A stretch of 52,471 nucleotides of DNA from Pelosinus fermentans (lineage in GTDB: Bacteria > Bacillota > Negativicutes > DSM-13327): assembly GCA_002434245.1 (NCBI GenBank), contig DJJR01000040.1, positions 1 to 52,471 of the forward strand. Direction: 5' to 3'. Position numbers and translations under genes: made by a program. Under the pieces are notes generated by a model. That model saw only the letters and a program-made list of their open reading frames with translations, had not been told where the DNA came from and made no database searches. Positions 33,914 through 45,131 of this stretch are shown piece by piece. Every line of letters begins with the position of its first letter. The first letter of the stretch is position 1.

Positions 33914-34717
33914 TTACCTTAAAGTTATCCTCACTGCAACCAGGACTCCAATGATTATGCCTAGTACTCCATATGCCAGCCAATCTCTCTTTGTAATGTG
34001 AAGTTCTTTCATACGGGTTCTCTGATGACCGCCTCGGTAGCATCTGGCCTCCATAGCGGTAGCTAGTTCATCCGCGCGGCGAAATGCACTAATAAACAGC
34101 GGGACGAGTAAAGGAATCATATTACGTGCACGTCGCAATATATTTCCTGATGTAAAATCCGCTCCTCTTGCCATTTGCGCTTTCATGATTTTATCTGTTT
34201 CTTCCAGCAAAGTTGGAATAAAACGAAGGGCAATTGTCATCATCATAGCCAACTCATGTGCAGGCAGACCTATTTTCTTAAAAGGGTTAAGTAAACGTTC
34301 AATCCCATCAGTCAAAGCGATGGGGGAAGTGGTAAATGTCAATAAAGAAGATACAACAATTAAAAATACAAGTCTGATTGTCATAAAAAGTCCTTGCCGG
34401 ACACCTTCCTGGGTCGCAGCCAATGGACCAATCTTATAGATAATGCTCCCCGGTGTAGTAAAAATATGAATAAGTAAGGTCAATACAATAATGATCCACA
34501 AGGGCTTTAGGGAGCGTAAAATCATAGTAGGAGGTATTGCCGCTAAGGCAATGATGAATACAATAAAAGCGGCTAGTATGATATAAGCCTGATAGGTATT
34601 TGCTAAAAAAATGCTGCTGATAAATAATATCGTACTAATAATCTTCGTACGCGGATCTAGTAAATGAAGTAAGGAATTACCGGGAAAATATTGTCCCAGC
34701 ATAATATCTGTTAGCAA
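33914..34717 (-). CDS. ecfT: Energy-coupling factor transporter transmembrane protein
   Basis: 267 residues. There are five or more membrane segments and the family coupling helix with an Ala-Arg-Gly triplet (KAQMARGADF), then AMEARCYRGG near 215. It couples the two EcfA ATPases to exchangeable vitamin or metal S components. The start is TTG six bases after GGAGGGG, two bases downstream of ecfA2. No S component is encoded nearby, so this is a shared (group II) module. Confidence 0.94.
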   Translation of the reverse strand: MLTDIMLGQYFPGNSLLHLLDPRTKIISTILFISSIFLANTYQAYIILAAFIVFIIALAAIPPTMILRSLKPLWIIIVLTLLIHIFTTPGSIIYKIGPLAATQEGVRQGLFMTIRLVFLIVVSSLLTFTTSPIALTDGIERLLNPFKKIGLPAHELAMMMTIALRFIPTLLEETDKIMKAQMARGADFTSGNILRRARNMIPLLVPLFISAFRRADELATAMEARCYRGGHQRTRMKELHITKRDWLAYGVLGIIIGVLVAVRITLR

Positions 34718-34719
34718 AG

Positions 34720-35577
34720 TTAACCCCTCCTTACGGCTTTATATACGTTTTGAGCAGCAGTTGCAATATCGACTACTGCGCTATCAATTTCTAAACCCCG
34801 TTGTTTAAATTGATTCATCAATAAAGTAAGGGGCGGTACATCCACACCTGCTTCTTTTAACTGTGCTTGATGATTACAGAAAATATCCTTTGGTTTTCCA
34901 TCTAAGAGAATTTCACCTTTATTCATAACAATCAATCGATTCGCCATACGCGCAACATCCTCCATATTGTGCGAAACCAGGACGACTGTAATCCCTGTAG
35001 CCTGATGTAATTTCATGATTTGCCCAAAGATTTCATCCCGGCCCCGCGGATCCAGTCCAGCAGACGGCTCATCCAGAACTAAATATTTCGGATCTAAGGC
35101 TACCACCCCTGCAATGGCAACTCGCCTCATTTGCCCACCACTCAGCTGAAATGGCGTACGTTTTGCAAATTTTTCAAAATCAAGGCCGACAAAGTCGAGT
35201 GCCTTTTTTACTCTGGTCTCAACTTCCTCTTCCTTTACTCCCAGGTTACGTGGACCAAAGGCAATATCTTCATATACACTTTCTTCAAATAGTTGATGTT
35301 CTGGATATTGAAACACCATACCTACACTTCGTTTGGCATTCCTTGCAGTTTCTCCCTTTTCATGTATATTCTGCCCATCTATGTGAACCATACCTGATGA
35401 AGGTTTTAATAGACCATTTAAATGCTGCACTAATGTTGATTTGCCTGAGCCGGTATGTCCAATAATTCCAACAAATTCACCTGGTTTTATCTCAAGATCA
35501 ATCTTTTTTATTGCCGCCTTTTCATATGGGGTTTTAGACATGTAAATGTAAGTAACATCTTGTAATCTTATGGACAT
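34720..35577 (-). CDS. ecfA2: Energy-coupling factor transporter ATP-binding protein (EcfA2-type)
   Basis: 285 residues. ABC ATPase with Walker A GHTGSGKST, Q-loop VFQYPEHQLFEE, signature LSGGQMRRVAIAG, Walker B LVLDEPSAGLDP and switch His in VVLVSHNMED. The start at 35577, ten bases inside the end of ecfA1, is preferred because upstream codons are antisense-like filler and the family begins MSIRLQDVTYIY. Probably translationally coupled to ecfA1. Confidence 0.95.
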   Translation of the reverse strand: MSIRLQDVTYIYMSKTPYEKAAIKKIDLEIKPGEFVGIIGHTGSGKSTLVQHLNGLLKPSSGMVHIDGQNIHEKGETARNAKRSVGMVFQYPEHQLFEESVYEDIAFGPRNLGVKEEEVETRVKKALDFVGLDFEKFAKRTPFQLSGGQMRRVAIAGVVALDPKYLVLDEPSAGLDPRGRDEIFGQIMKLHQATGITVVLVSHNMEDVARMANRLIVMNKGEILLDGKPKDIFCNHQAQLKEAGVDVPPLTLLMNQFKQRGLEIDSAVVDIATAAQNVYKAVRRG

Positions 35578-36401
35578 ACAGCCACCACCAATTCTGCATC
35601 TGTAATAATGTCTTCTGGTATTTTCATAGTAAGCTGCCGTAAACAATATGCAAATTCTGCCGCTACAGGAACGTCAAGACCTAATTCTTTTAAACGATTT
35701 ACTTGACTAAAGATCGTCTTAGGCACGCCTTCCATAACAACCTTGCCTTGCTCCATAACAATGACACGATCCGCAGCAACCGCCTCTTCCATAAAATGTG
35801 TAATATATACGACTGTTATATTCTGTTCACGATGCAGCCTGAGTACTGTCGATAAGACTTCTTGCCTCCCCTGAGGGTCAAGCATTGCTGTCGGTTCATC
35901 TAACACTAAGCAGTTAGAACGCATGGCTAATACCCCGGCAATTGCCACTCTCTGTTTTTGTCCACCTGATAATAAGTGAGGCCCATGCTGCCGATAGTCT
36001 TCCATGCCTACATCTTTCAATGCTTCCGTTACTCGATTTCGAATTTCGTCTGGCGGCATCCCTAAGTTTTCCGGACCAAAAGCAACATCCTCTTCTACCA
36101 GGGTGGCAACAATTTGATTATCGGGATTTTGAAACACCATGCCAACAGACTGTCTAATTTCCCAAAGATTCTTTTGCTCTTTCGTGTCCATCCCATTGAT
36201 AAGACACTGACCGCTTGAAGGAATCAGTAATGCATTCAGATGCTTTGCCAATGTAGATTTACCTGATCCATTGGTGCCAATAATAGCGACAAACTCGCCT
36301 TTTTTTATAGCTATATTTATATGATCAAGTGCCTGTACCTCTTCGCCCTCATGGGCAAGATACGTATGACACATATCTTTCACTGTTATAAACTCTCCCA
36401 T
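35568..36401 (-). CDS. ecfA1: Energy-coupling factor transporter ATP-binding protein (EcfA1-type)
   Basis: 277 residues. ABC ATPase with GTNGSGKST, VFQNPDNQIVATLVEEDVAFG, LSGGQKQRVAIAG, LVLDEPTAMLDP and VVYITHFMEE. It is first of the ecfA1-ecfA2-ecfT trio, 326 bases downstream of rplQ. That gap holds a palindromic repeat and two hairpins, so read-through from the ribosomal operon may be limited. Confidence 0.95.
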   Translation of the reverse strand: MGEFITVKDMCHTYLAHEGEEVQALDHINIAIKKGEFVAIIGTNGSGKSTLAKHLNALLIPSSGQCLINGMDTKEQKNLWEIRQSVGMVFQNPDNQIVATLVEEDVAFGPENLGMPPDEIRNRVTEALKDVGMEDYRQHGPHLLSGGQKQRVAIAGVLAMRSNCLVLDEPTAMLDPQGRQEVLSTVLRLHREQNITVVYITHFMEEAVAADRVIVMEQGKVVMEGVPKTIFSQVNRLKELGLDVPVAAEFAYCLRQLTMKIPEDIITDAELVVAVCP

Positions 36402-36461
36402 ATCCGTTCCCCTTTATATCGAAATGATAATAGAATCACTCCAAATTCTTCTAGAAATAGA

Positions 36462-36579
36462 ACGTTTTGAACCGCAGAGGCGCAGAGAGCGCTGAGAATA
36501 CAAAAGATAATTAACCCCAAAAATCAAAAAACACTACCGAATATATTCGCTCTGTGTTCTCTGTGCCTCTGCGGTTCAA
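36462..36579. repeat. Dispersed palindromic repeat
   Basis: Left arm ACGTTTTGAACCGCAGAGGC (then GCAGAG) and right arm TTCTCTGTGCCTCTGCGGTT (then CAA) are inverted over about 118 bases with an AT-rich loop. It is the closest relative of the copy at 33776. It occupies most of the ecfA1-rplQ gap. Confidence 0.9.
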
Positions 36580-36634
36580 TCATTTTTCCCCATTGCTCTA
36601 TCCTCAAAAAATGTATACACTTCACCTAGAAATA

Positions 36635-36657
36635 AAGACGGCCTAAAAGGCCGCCTT
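36635..36657 (-). terminator. Terminator after rplQ
   Basis: AAGACGGCC-TAAA-AGGCCGCCTT has a GC-rich stem. The minus transcript continues with TTTATTTC. Confidence 0.85.
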
Positions 36658-36675
36658 CCCTATAAACCACAATAA

Positions 36676-36713
36676 CCAGGCGACGAGGCCAAGTATATGC
36701 CTTTGTCACCTGG
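36676..36713 (-). other. Second hairpin just after rplQ
   Basis: CCAGGCGACGAGGC pairs with GCCTTTGTCACCTGG around a 9-base loop, 14 bases past the rplQ stop. It has no U-tract of its own and probably acts as a 3'-end stabiliser ahead of the terminator. Confidence 0.6.
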
Positions 36714-36727
36714 CCCAATTGCAAACG

Positions 36728-37066
36728 TTAGACCAATTCCAATATTACCATTGGTGCAGCATCGCCACGACGCGGTCCCAATTTCATAATACGGGTATAA
36801 CCGCCTTGACGAGTAGCATATTTAGGGGCAATCACGTCAAACAATTTTGTAACTACTTCTTCATCCATGAGGCTTGATAACACTTGACGGCGAGCATGTA
36901 AGTCACCGCGCTTAGCCAAAGTAATCATCTTTTCAGCAAGACCATTGATTTCTTTCGCTTTAGCTTCTGTTGTTTCAATACGCTCGTATGCAAAGAAGGA
37001 AGTCAAGATGCTGCGAAACAGCGCTTTACGTGCGCTAGAGTCTCGTCCTAACTTTCTATAGCCCAT
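36728..37066 (-). CDS. rplQ: 50S ribosomal protein L17
   Basis: 112 residues. [20 protein letters not shown] and the C-terminal [14 protein letters not shown] are diagnostic. It is the last ribosomal gene of the alpha operon, 14 bases after rpoA. Confidence 0.98.
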   Translation of the reverse strand: MGYRKLGRDSSARKALFRSILTSFFAYERIETTEAKAKEINGLAEKMITLAKRGDLHARRQVLSSLMDEEVVTKLFDVIAPKYATRQGGYTRIMKLGPRRGDAAPMVILELV

Positions 37067-37080
37067 TTTCTTCCCTCCCT

Positions 37081-38040
37081 TTATTCTTCCTCTTCACTAA
37101 GTCCAAGACCTAGTTCGATTAATTTTTTCTTCACTTCTTCCATTGATTTACGACCAAGGTTACGCACCTTCATCATATCATCTTCGGATTTTTGTACCAA
37201 ATCCGCCACTGTATTAATCCCTGCCCGCTTCAAGCAGTTATAAGAACGTACAGACAGATCCAGATCTTCAATCGTCATATCCATGATTTTTGAATTTCCT
37301 TCTTCCACCACTTCGGTAAAAGTACCATCGATACTATCTTCTTCAGGAATTATGCCTGCTAAATTCTGGAATAGCTTCAAATGAGCGACCATAATACTAG
37401 CAGACTTGCTTACAGCTTCTTCTGGTCTGATACTTCCATCCGTCCATACTTCCAGAGTTAATTTATCGTAATCAGTAACGTTCCCGACACGAGTATCAGT
37501 GATCTGATAGTTAACTCTCTGAATGGGTGAAAAAATGGAGTCAATCGGAATAATACCGATCACATGATCAGGTTTTTTGTTCTTGTCGCCAGGAACATAA
37601 CCCCGACCACGTTCTACGGTGATTTCCATTTTTAGCGATCCACTAGCATCAACTGTCGCCAAATGTAATTCGGGATTTAGAACCTCAATATCCGGGTCAA
37701 CAAGAATATCTCCTGCTGTAACTTCCCCTTCAGTCAATCGTTCAATTCTCAAAGTCTTTGGTTCATCATTGTGCATTTTTAGACGCAATGTTTTTAAATT
37801 CAGGATAATGTCGGTAACGTCTTCCCGAACACCTGGAATGGTAGAAAACTCATGAAGGACGCCTTCAATTTTAACCGCTGTAATTGCGGCCCCCTGCAGG
37901 GAGGACAGCAATATACGGCGTAAACTGTTGCCAAGGGTAGTACCATAACCACGTTCTAGTGGCTCACATACAAACTTGCCATAACGATTGTCTTCACTCA
38001 GTTCTACAATTTCAATCTTCGGTTTTTCGATTTCGATCAT
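37081..38040 (-). CDS. rpoA: DNA-directed RNA polymerase subunit alpha
   Basis: 319 residues. The N-terminal assembly domain has [18 protein letters not shown], and the C-terminal DNA-binding domain (about 250-319) has [19 protein letters not shown] and [16 protein letters not shown]. Full length, with an ATG near a GAGGG site. It lies between rpsD and rplQ as in other Firmicutes. Confidence 0.98.
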   Translation of the reverse strand: MIEIEKPKIEIVELSEDNRYGKFVCEPLERGYGTTLGNSLRRILLSSLQGAAITAVKIEGVLHEFSTIPGVREDVTDIILNLKTLRLKMHNDEPKTLRIERLTEGEVTAGDILVDPDIEVLNPELHLATVDASGSLKMEITVERGRGYVPGDKNKKPDHVIGIIPIDSIFSPIQRVNYQITDTRVGNVTDYDKLTLEVWTDGSIRPEEAVSKSASIMVAHLKLFQNLAGIIPEEDSIDGTFTEVVEEGNSKIMDMTIEDLDLSVRSYNCLKRAGINTVADLVQKSEDDMMKVRNLGRKSMEEVKKKLIELGLGLSEEEE

Positions 38041-38128
38041 CTGGAAAAACCCTCCTCTTTGCGTACGATTAAGTTACGCCATACCCACGGTTGAGGGCAA
38101 ATGCGGATTATCTTCAAAAACATTTTGA

Positions 38129-38764
38129 TTATCTGGAGTATAATTCGACAATCAGATGTTCTTGAACTGGTGTATCAATTTCCTCACGAGTGGGGTAACG
38201 CAATACTGTACCATTCATTACCTCTTGAGTTGGTCTTTCCAACCAAGGTGCCACTGTTTTGTGAGCAAGAGATTCTGTAATTTCTTTAATTAATGGTGAC
38301 TCTTTACTGGATTCATGAACCGCAATAACATCACCAGGTTTAATTAAATAAGATGGAATGTCTACTCTTTTTCCATTAACAGTGAAATGTCTGTGGGTAA
38401 CCAATTGTCTAGCTTGTGTACGGCTTGCCGCAAAACCAAGACGGTATACCACATTATCCAGACGTCTTTCCAGCAATACCAGCAAGTTTTCACCAGTAAT
38501 GCCTTTTTGACGATCTGCTTTGTCAAAATAGGAACGGAATTGAGTTTCCAAAATTCCATAAACGCGACGTGCTTTTTGTTTTTCTCGTAGTTGAACACCA
38601 TACTCGGAAACTTTCTTACGAGTTTGGCCTTGGCCATGCTGACCAGGTGCATACGCACGTTTACCTACTGAACATTTGTCCGTATAGCATCTTTCGCCTT
38701 TAAGATATAATTTTGTGCCTTCACGACGGCATTGTCTACAAACAGGTCCTGTATATCTAGCCAT
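38129..38764 (-). CDS. rpsD: 30S ribosomal protein S4
   Basis: 211 residues. [20 protein letters not shown] with CRQC and a later Cys pair marks the zinc-type N terminus. The S4 RNA-binding domain ([20 protein letters not shown]) covers the middle. It is a primary 16S-binding assembly protein. In B. subtilis rpsD is elsewhere; here it is inside the alpha operon. Confidence 0.97.
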   Translation of the reverse strand: MARYTGPVCRQCRREGTKLYLKGERCYTDKCSVGKRAYAPGQHGQGQTRKKVSEYGVQLREKQKARRVYGILETQFRSYFDKADRQKGITGENLLVLLERRLDNVVYRLGFAASRTQARQLVTHRHFTVNGKRVDIPSYLIKPGDVIAVHESSKESPLIKEITESLAHKTVAPWLERPTQEVMNGTVLRYPTREEIDTPVQEHLIVELYSR

Positions 38765-38790
38765 GTATATTTAACACCTCCCGAAACTTC

Positions 38791-39183
38791 TTATACTCTT
38801 CTACGCTTAGGTGGACGGCATCCATTATGAGGTACAGGCGTACAATCTTTAATGGAACTTACTTCCAAGCCAGATGCCTGTAGTGATCTAATGGCTGCTT
38901 CCCGACCTGAGCCAGGTCCTTTTACAAAAACTTCAACCTGTTTTAATCCATGTTCCATTGCCGCTTTAGCAGCTGTTTCTGCTGCCATTTGCGCAGCAAA
39001 TGGAGTACTCTTACGGGAACCTCTAAATCCAAGTCCACCCGCACTAGCCCAAGACAAAACATTACCCTTTGTATCGGAAATAGTCACAATCGTATTATTA
39101 AAAGTAGAACGAATATGTGCTTGACCATGCTCAATATTCTTACGTTCTTTTCTTTTTGGTCTAATAGCTTTCTTAGCAACCAA
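38791..39183 (-). CDS. rpsK: 30S ribosomal protein S11
   Basis: 130 residues. [29 protein letters not shown] and the C-terminal [18 protein letters not shown] are typical. It lies 17 bases after rpsM. Confidence 0.98.
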   Translation of the reverse strand: MVAKKAIRPKRKERKNIEHGQAHIRSTFNNTIVTISDTKGNVLSWASAGGLGFRGSRKSTPFAAQMAAETAAKAAMEHGLKQVEVFVKGPGSGREAAIRSLQASGLEVSSIKDCTPVPHNGCRPPKRRRV

Positions 39184-39200
39184 TCTTTATCCCTCCTCTA

Positions 39201-39572
39201 CTACTTTTTCTTTTTCGCTCCAACAGTCCGTTTTGGACCTTTACGGGTGCGGGCATTCGTCTTAGTACGTTGACCACGTACAGGAAGACCCATACGGTGA
39301 CGTTTACCACGATAACATCCAATTTCAATAAGACGTTTAATATTGAGTGCTTGTTCACGGCGTAAGTCGCCTTCTACTCTATGATTCTTATCAATCGCTT
39401 CACGCAATTTCACAACTTCTTCTTCTGTTAAATCGCGTGTACGTGTATCAGGATTAATCCCAGTAGCTGCCAAGATTTCCTTGGAAGTTGTAAGACCAAT
39501 ACCAAAAATGTATGTTAAAGAGATCTCAATTCTTTTATCACGCGGTAAATCTATTCCGGCAATACGTGCCAT
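39201..39572 (-). CDS. rpsM: 30S ribosomal protein S13
   Basis: 123 residues. [20 protein letters not shown] is the usual start, followed by a helix-two-turn-helix region. The C terminus [16 protein letters not shown] is basic. It contacts the P-site tRNA and bridges to L5. Confidence 0.98.
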   Translation of the reverse strand: MARIAGIDLPRDKRIEISLTYIFGIGLTTSKEILAATGINPDTRTRDLTEEEVVKLREAIDKNHRVEGDLRREQALNIKRLIEIGCYRGKRHRMGLPVRGQRTKTNARTRKGPKRTVGAKKKK

Positions 39573-39586
39573 CTATAGTACACCTC

Positions 39587-39724
<138 letters not shown>

Positions 39725-39778
39725 TCACGAACTCGCGCTCTTCGATTGCTACCGAAAGCATCTTACCTTACGAATCCG

Positions 39779-39997
39779 CTATTTGAAACGGTAGGTAATA
39801 CGGCCACGCTTTAAGTCATAAGGCGTAAGCTCTACAGTTACTCTATCCCCAGGTAAAATCCGGATAAAGTTCATGCGGATTTTACCTGAGACATGCGCCA
39901 ATACGACATGCTCATTCTCCAGTTTAACCTGGAACATAGCATTAGGCAAGGCTTCGACAACCGTACCTTCAACCTCAATTACATCTTGCTTGGACAC
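39779..39997 (-). CDS. infA: Translation initiation factor IF-1
   Basis: 72 residues, one OB-fold ([20 protein letters not shown], then [19 protein letters not shown]). AGGAGGG precedes the ATG. It sits between the KOW protein and rpmJ as expected. Confidence 0.98.
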   Translation of the reverse strand: MSKQDVIEVEGTVVEALPNAMFQVKLENEHVVLAHVSGKIRMNFIRILPGDRVTVELTPYDLKRGRITYRFK

Positions 39998-40021
39998 GAG
40001 ATATCCCTCCTAGTCCGCTTA

Positions 40022-40306
40022 TCACAGATTCTCTGGCTTGTATAAAACCTGAATGGCGTGGCGAACTTCCTCATCCGTAACTTTTATACCAGATTGAATC
40101 TTTTCCGCCACACTTTTGGCAATAGAATTAAGAACATTAACATGCCGGATATTTTTGCGTTTAGGATTCACTATTTTTCGATCTCTGCCATTGACAAGCA
40201 GGAGATTTTTATTATTTTGAATCCCAACCACAAGATACATCTGCATCTCATCTCTTCCGGCAATACTAGTAACAAGTTGACCCATTGATATATTCACGAC
40301 TGACAC
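40022..40306 (-). CDS. KOW-domain RNA-binding protein (L14e-like)
   Basis: 94 residues. The N-terminal KOW-type beta barrel (MGQLVTSIAGRDEMQMYLVV) is followed by NPKRKNIRHVNVL and a C-terminal helix. This family (COG2163, related to archaeal/eukaryotic L14e) often lies between map and infA in clostridia and Negativicutes. Its exact role is unsettled; ribosome binding is likely by homology. The start is GTG eight bases after GGAGG. Confidence 0.88.
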   Translation of the reverse strand: MSVVNISMGQLVTSIAGRDEMQMYLVVGIQNNKNLLLVNGRDRKIVNPKRKNIRHVNVLNSIAKSVAEKIQSGIKVTDEEVRHAIQVLYKPENL

Positions 40307-40318
40307 CAGAGCTGCCTC

Positions 40319-41065
40319 CTATAACTTAGTTAGAATCTCCGGCTTACCGTCAGTGATGGCAATCGAATGTTCAAAATGCGCTGAGCGCTTGCCGTCAAGA
40401 GTTACAACCGTCCAACCATCGTCAAGTGTCTTTACTTCATACGTGCCCAGATTGACCATTGGCTCAATGGCCAACGTCATACCAGCTTTTAATCGTGGCC
40501 CACGGCCAGGATCGCCATAATTGGGAACCTGTGGATCTTCATGCATACTCCGGCCAATCCCATGCCCAACATAATCACGCACCACACCAAAACCATGTTG
40601 TTCTGCGTGAACCTGGACGGCATGAGAAATATCACTTAGACGATTACCTAGAATGGCTTGCTCAATGCCTTTATACAAAGACTCTTCGGTAACATCCAAA
40701 AGTTTTTGTACTTCGGCATCAACTTCACCAACAGCTACTGTAATCGCGGCATCGCCATTGTATCCATTTATTACCGCTCCAATATCAATACTAACATTAT
40801 CTCCAGATTTTAACTTTCTTAATCCTGGAATGCCATGTACGACTTCTTCATTTATTGAAGAACAAATGTTTCCTGTAAAGCCATGGTATCCCTTAAACGC
40901 AGGAATCGCACCACGACCCTTAATATATTCTTCGGCTATTCTGTCCAGATCTAGCGTAGTGACCCCGGGTTTAGCGGCCTTTTTAACCTCAACCAACGTT
41001 TCTGCCACTATTTTACCTGCATCACGCAAGTAACTGATTTCTCGCTCTGATTTAAGGATGATCAT
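40319..41065 (-). CDS. map: Type I methionine aminopeptidase
   Basis: 248 residues. Metal ligands are two aspartates in the [13 protein letters not shown] region, His in [13 protein letters not shown] and glutamates in TLAIEPM and HFEHSIAI. It removes the initiator Met from new proteins. It lies two bases after adk, so probably coupled to it. Confidence 0.97.
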   Translation of the reverse strand: MIILKSEREISYLRDAGKIVAETLVEVKKAAKPGVTTLDLDRIAEEYIKGRGAIPAFKGYHGFTGNICSSINEEVVHGIPGLRKLKSGDNVSIDIGAVINGYNGDAAITVAVGEVDAEVQKLLDVTEESLYKGIEQAILGNRLSDISHAVQVHAEQHGFGVVRDYVGHGIGRSMHEDPQVPNYGDPGRGPRLKAGMTLAIEPMVNLGTYEVKTLDDGWTVVTLDGKRSAHFEHSIAITDGKPEILTKL

Positions 41066-41067
41066 AC

Positions 41068-41730
<663 letters not shown>

Positions 41731-42987
41731 CTACTTCATAAAGCCTTGATAGTGACGCATTAGAACAATGGCCTCTATTTGCTTCATAGTGTCAAGTGCC
41801 ACGCCTACCACAATTAAAAGGGCGGTACCGCCAAAATTTAACCCTGGAATATTTGTCACAGCTGCAATAAAGTTCGGCAGTATGGCAATACCTGCAAGAA
41901 AAATGGAACCTGCAAGGGTGATTCTGGTCATAACTCGATCCAAATAATCAGCAGTCGGTTTACCCGGGCGCAGTCCTGGAATAAAACCACCGTATTTTTT
42001 CATGTTCTCTGCCATATCCGATATGTTCAAAGTAACCGCAGTGTAGAAATACGTGAAGAAAATAATGAGCAGCGCATACAAAAATGTTTGCAGCGGTGTT
42101 CCCCACGCAAACCATCCTGCCACAGTTTTTACCCAGGCAATATCAACAAACTGGGCAATAGTTACTGGAAACATCAGCACGGATGACGCAAAGATTATTG
42201 GTATAACTCCCGCCTGATTTACTTTCAGTGGGATATGAGTAGAGTGACCACCATAGGTTTTACGGCCCACTACTCTTTTTGCATATTGCACCGGAATTCG
42301 TCTTTGACCTTGTGTAATGGCAATTACCAAAACAATCATGGCCAAGGCAATAATTGCGAATAACAATACATTGAAGATATTAATGGTACCTGCAGTAAGA
42401 TATTCATACAACATATACAAACCATCAGGCAATCTGGATACAATCCCGGCAAAGATAATCAGCGAAATGCCGTTACCAATACCTTTTTCAGTAATTTGCT
42501 CTCCAAGCCACATTAGGAAAGTAGTTCCTGCCGTAAGTGTCAATGCAATCAATAACGTAGAAGCAATACCAGGATTAATAATTGCTGCTTTTAGTCCAAT
42601 CGCCATACCAATTGCTTGAATAAATCCGAGAAGAACAGTGCCGTAGCGAGTAATTTGCGTTAACTTTTTACGACCTTCTTCGCCTTCTTTAGACCATTGT
42701 TCAAAAGTTGGAACAACAATAGTAATCAGCTGCATAATAATCGAAGCATTAATGTAGGGTGTGATACTCATTGCAAAGATAGAAAACTTACTCAATGCTC
42801 CACCAGAAAACAAATCTAACAAGCCAAATAAGTTACCGCTGGTAAACATTTGTTCAATAACAGAAACATCGACTCCAGGAACTGGAATATGTGTACCAGC
42901 TCTGAATACTAAAAACATGGCTAGGGTAAAAACTACCTTTTGTCTAAGCTCAGTGATCTTTAGTATGTTGGACAGAGCAGAAAGCAC
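41731..42987 (-). CDS. secY: Protein translocase subunit SecY
   Basis: 418 residues with ten membrane helices, starting LSALSNILKITELRQKVVFT. The plug/pore region AGTHIPVPGVD, the long cytoplasmic loops QGQRRIPVQYAKRVVGRKTY and LRPGKPTADYLDRVMTRITL are typical. It is the core channel of the Sec system. It abuts rplO without a gap. Confidence 0.98.
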   Translation of the reverse strand: MLSALSNILKITELRQKVVFTLAMFLVFRAGTHIPVPGVDVSVIEQMFTSGNLFGLLDLFSGGALSKFSIFAMSITPYINASIIMQLITIVVPTFEQWSKEGEEGRKKLTQITRYGTVLLGFIQAIGMAIGLKAAIINPGIASTLLIALTLTAGTTFLMWLGEQITEKGIGNGISLIIFAGIVSRLPDGLYMLYEYLTAGTINIFNVLLFAIIALAMIVLVIAITQGQRRIPVQYAKRVVGRKTYGGHSTHIPLKVNQAGVIPIIFASSVLMFPVTIAQFVDIAWVKTVAGWFAWGTPLQTFLYALLIIFFTYFYTAVTLNISDMAENMKKYGGFIPGLRPGKPTADYLDRVMTRITLAGSIFLAGIAILPNFIAAVTNIPGLNFGGTALLIVVGVALDTMKQIEAIVLMRHYQGFMK

Positions 42988-43428
42988 TTAGACCACCTCG
43001 ACTTTTCCGCCAGCTGTTTGAATTTTTTCTTCAGCTGACTTGGTAAAGCCATTAGCAATCACAGTAAGTGATTTAGTCAGTTCGCCATTGCCCAATATAC
43101 GTACGCCGTCACGAACATCTTTCAAAATACCACTTTCGATTAAAGCTACAGGGTCAACCACTGCACCGTCTTCAAAACGATTCAAGTCAGAAATATTTAC
43201 TTCTGCATAGTCTTTTCCAAATTTATTGTAAAAGCCACGTTTTGGCAATCTACGGTAAAGAGGCATTTGACCACCCTCAAAACCAGCGCGAACACCGCCG
43301 CCAGCACGAGAATTCTGACCTTTATGACCCTTACCTGATGTTTTACCAAGACCTGAACCCAAGCCGCGACCCACACGAGTGCGGACTTTCTTTGAACCAG
43401 GCGCAGGAGCTAATTCATGTAATTTCAT
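42988..43428 (-). CDS. rplO: 50S ribosomal protein L15
   Basis: 146 residues. [20 protein letters not shown] and the glycine-rich [20 protein letters not shown] are diagnostic. Ends directly at secY. Confidence 0.98.
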   Translation of the reverse strand: MKLHELAPAPGSKKVRTRVGRGLGSGLGKTSGKGHKGQNSRAGGGVRAGFEGGQMPLYRRLPKRGFYNKFGKDYAEVNISDLNRFEDGAVVDPVALIESGILKDVRDGVRILGNGELTKSLTVIANGFTKSAEEKIQTAGGKVEVV

Positions 43429-43447
43429 TATTAGCGCCTCCTCTCAA

Positions 43448-43633
43448 TTAGTCTTGTATTTCTTCAACTGTTACAAGATGCTCCACTTTACGAACCATGC
43501 CGCGAATAACTGGAGTATCATCTTGCGTTACAAAAGTATTTGTTTTCTTAAGCCCCAGAGCCTTTACAGTAGCTCGTTGATCTTCTGGTCTGCCGATCAG
43601 GCTTCTGGTAAGAGTGATTTTGAGTTTTGACAT
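43448..43633 (-). CDS. rpmD: 50S ribosomal protein L30
   Basis: 61 residues. [20 protein letters not shown] then [10 protein letters not shown] is the single L30 fold. It lies between rpsE and rplO as usual. Confidence 0.97.
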   Translation of the reverse strand: MSKLKITLTRSLIGRPEDQRATVKALGLKKTNTFVTQDDTPVIRGMVRKVEHLVTVEEIQD

Positions 43634-43646
43634 TGTAAATTCCTCC

Positions 43647-44147
43647 TTAACCCAAAAGTTCCTGAACGGTTTTACCGCGAAGTGCGGCTACTTCTTCAGC
43701 ACGTTTCAATTGCTTCAAACCTGTTAAAGTAGCACGTACCATGTTATTAGCATTAGAAGAACCAAGGGATTTCGTTAAGATATCATGAATCCCGGCAAGT
43801 TCAAGTACCGCACGTGCTGGACCACCAGCAATAACACCAGTACCTTCTGATGCAGGCTTCATAAATACTTTACCAGCGCCAAATACGCCGAGAATTTGAT
43901 GAGGAATGGTAGTGCCTACCAAAGGAACATTAATTAAGTTCTTTTTAGCATCTTCCACACCTTTTCTGATTGCTTCCGGTACTTCGCCAGCTTTACCCAA
44001 ACCAGCACCAACGTGACCATTTTCGTCACCAACAACAACTAGCGCACTAAAGGAAAAACGGCGACCGCCTTTTACTACTTTAGCAACCCTGTTTATGAAT
44101 ACAACTTTCTCTTTCAGATCGAGAGTTGTGTAATCAATTCTGGACAT
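43647..44147 (-). CDS. rpsE: 30S ribosomal protein S5
   Basis: 166 residues. Double-stranded RNA-binding N half ([20 protein letters not shown], then [10 protein letters not shown]) and the C-terminal SNNANNMV-like segment ([16 protein letters not shown]). It shapes the mRNA entry tunnel and decoding fidelity. Confidence 0.98.
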   Translation of the reverse strand: MSRIDYTTLDLKEKVVFINRVAKVVKGGRRFSFSALVVVGDENGHVGAGLGKAGEVPEAIRKGVEDAKKNLINVPLVGTTIPHQILGVFGAGKVFMKPASEGTGVIAGGPARAVLELAGIHDILTKSLGSSNANNMVRATLTGLKQLKRAEEVAALRGKTVQELLG

Positions 44148-44165
44148 TCATTTACCTCCTTTTGC

Positions 44166-44528
44166 TTAAAATTCCAGCCCTGCTTCACGCGCTGCCTGGG
44201 CCAAAGCTGCTACTCTACCATGATAAATATAGCCACCACGGTCAAATACCACTTTGTTAATTCCTTTTGCCAAAGCACGTGCTGCAACTGCTGCACCAAC
44301 AGCTTTAGCTGCTTCTATATTACCGCCATAGGTTACGCCAAGATCTTTATCCATAGTGCTAGCGGCAACTAATGTAGTACCAGTAACATCATCAATAACT
44401 TGAGCATACATATGACTTAGGCTACGAAATACGTTTAAACGTGGTCTTGCTGCAGTACCTGAAACAAGCTTACGTACACGTAAATGACGTTTTTGCCTAG
44501 CTTTATTTTTAATCCCTTTACGAAGCAA
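44166..44528 (-). CDS. rplR: 50S ribosomal protein L18
   Basis: 120 residues from TTG at 44528. [20 protein letters not shown] and [20 protein letters not shown] are typical of L18, which binds 5S rRNA. A GTG six codons upstream is open, but AAGGAG lies between the two, eight bases before the TTG, and the shorter form matches the usual 120-residue length. Confidence 0.96.
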   Translation of the reverse strand: MLRKGIKNKARQKRHLRVRKLVSGTAARPRLNVFRSLSHMYAQVIDDVTGTTLVAASTMDKDLGVTYGGNIEAAKAVGAAVAARALAKGINKVVFDRGGYIYHGRVAALAQAAREAGLEF

Positions 44529-44554
44529 AGTGGTCACTCCTTTCACTTAAAATC

Positions 44555-45106
44555 TTACTTCTTACCTTTACCGCCTGCTTTACCTACTTTACGGCGAACA
44601 ACTTCACCTTCATAACGAACGCCTTTACCTTTATAAGGTTCAGGTTCTCTGTATTTACGGATCTTAGCTGCTAATGCGCCAACTTCTTCTTTGTTGATGC
44701 CAGAAACTACAATTTTATTGGGAGCCGGAACATCAAGGGTCATTCCTTCAGGAGCCGCAACTTCTAAGGGATGAGAAAAACCTAATGTTAAAGCTACATT
44801 TTTACCAGCTTTAGCTGCTCTGTAACCAACGCCGACAATTTCAAGAGTTTTGGTGAAACCTTGGGTAACACCAATTACCATATTTGACAGCAATGTACGA
44901 GTCAAGCCATGTAATGATCTATGCTCTTTTTCATCTGAAGGCCGTTTTACAACAAGGGTATTGTCTTCTTGTTCCAATATCATATCTTTATGAATGGCAC
45001 GAGTCAATTCGCCTTTAGGGCCTTTTACCGATACCTGATTACCATCTGCAATCGTAATGGTTACGCCGGCAGGGATAGCAATCGGCATTCTACCGATTCT
45101 TGACAT
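44555..45106 (-). CDS. rplF: 50S ribosomal protein L6
   Basis: 183 residues. It begins [15 protein letters not shown], has two L6 repeats, and ends with the [20 protein letters not shown] signature. Confidence 0.98.
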   Translation of the reverse strand: MSRIGRMPIAIPAGVTITIADGNQVSVKGPKGELTRAIHKDMILEQEDNTLVVKRPSDEKEHRSLHGLTRTLLSNMVIGVTQGFTKTLEIVGVGYRAAKAGKNVALTLGFSHPLEVAAPEGMTLDVPAPNKIVVSGINKEEVGALAAKIRKYREPEPYKGKGVRYEGEVVRRKVGKAGGKGKK

Positions 45107-45131
45107 ATGTGCACCTCCTTAACTACAAAAA

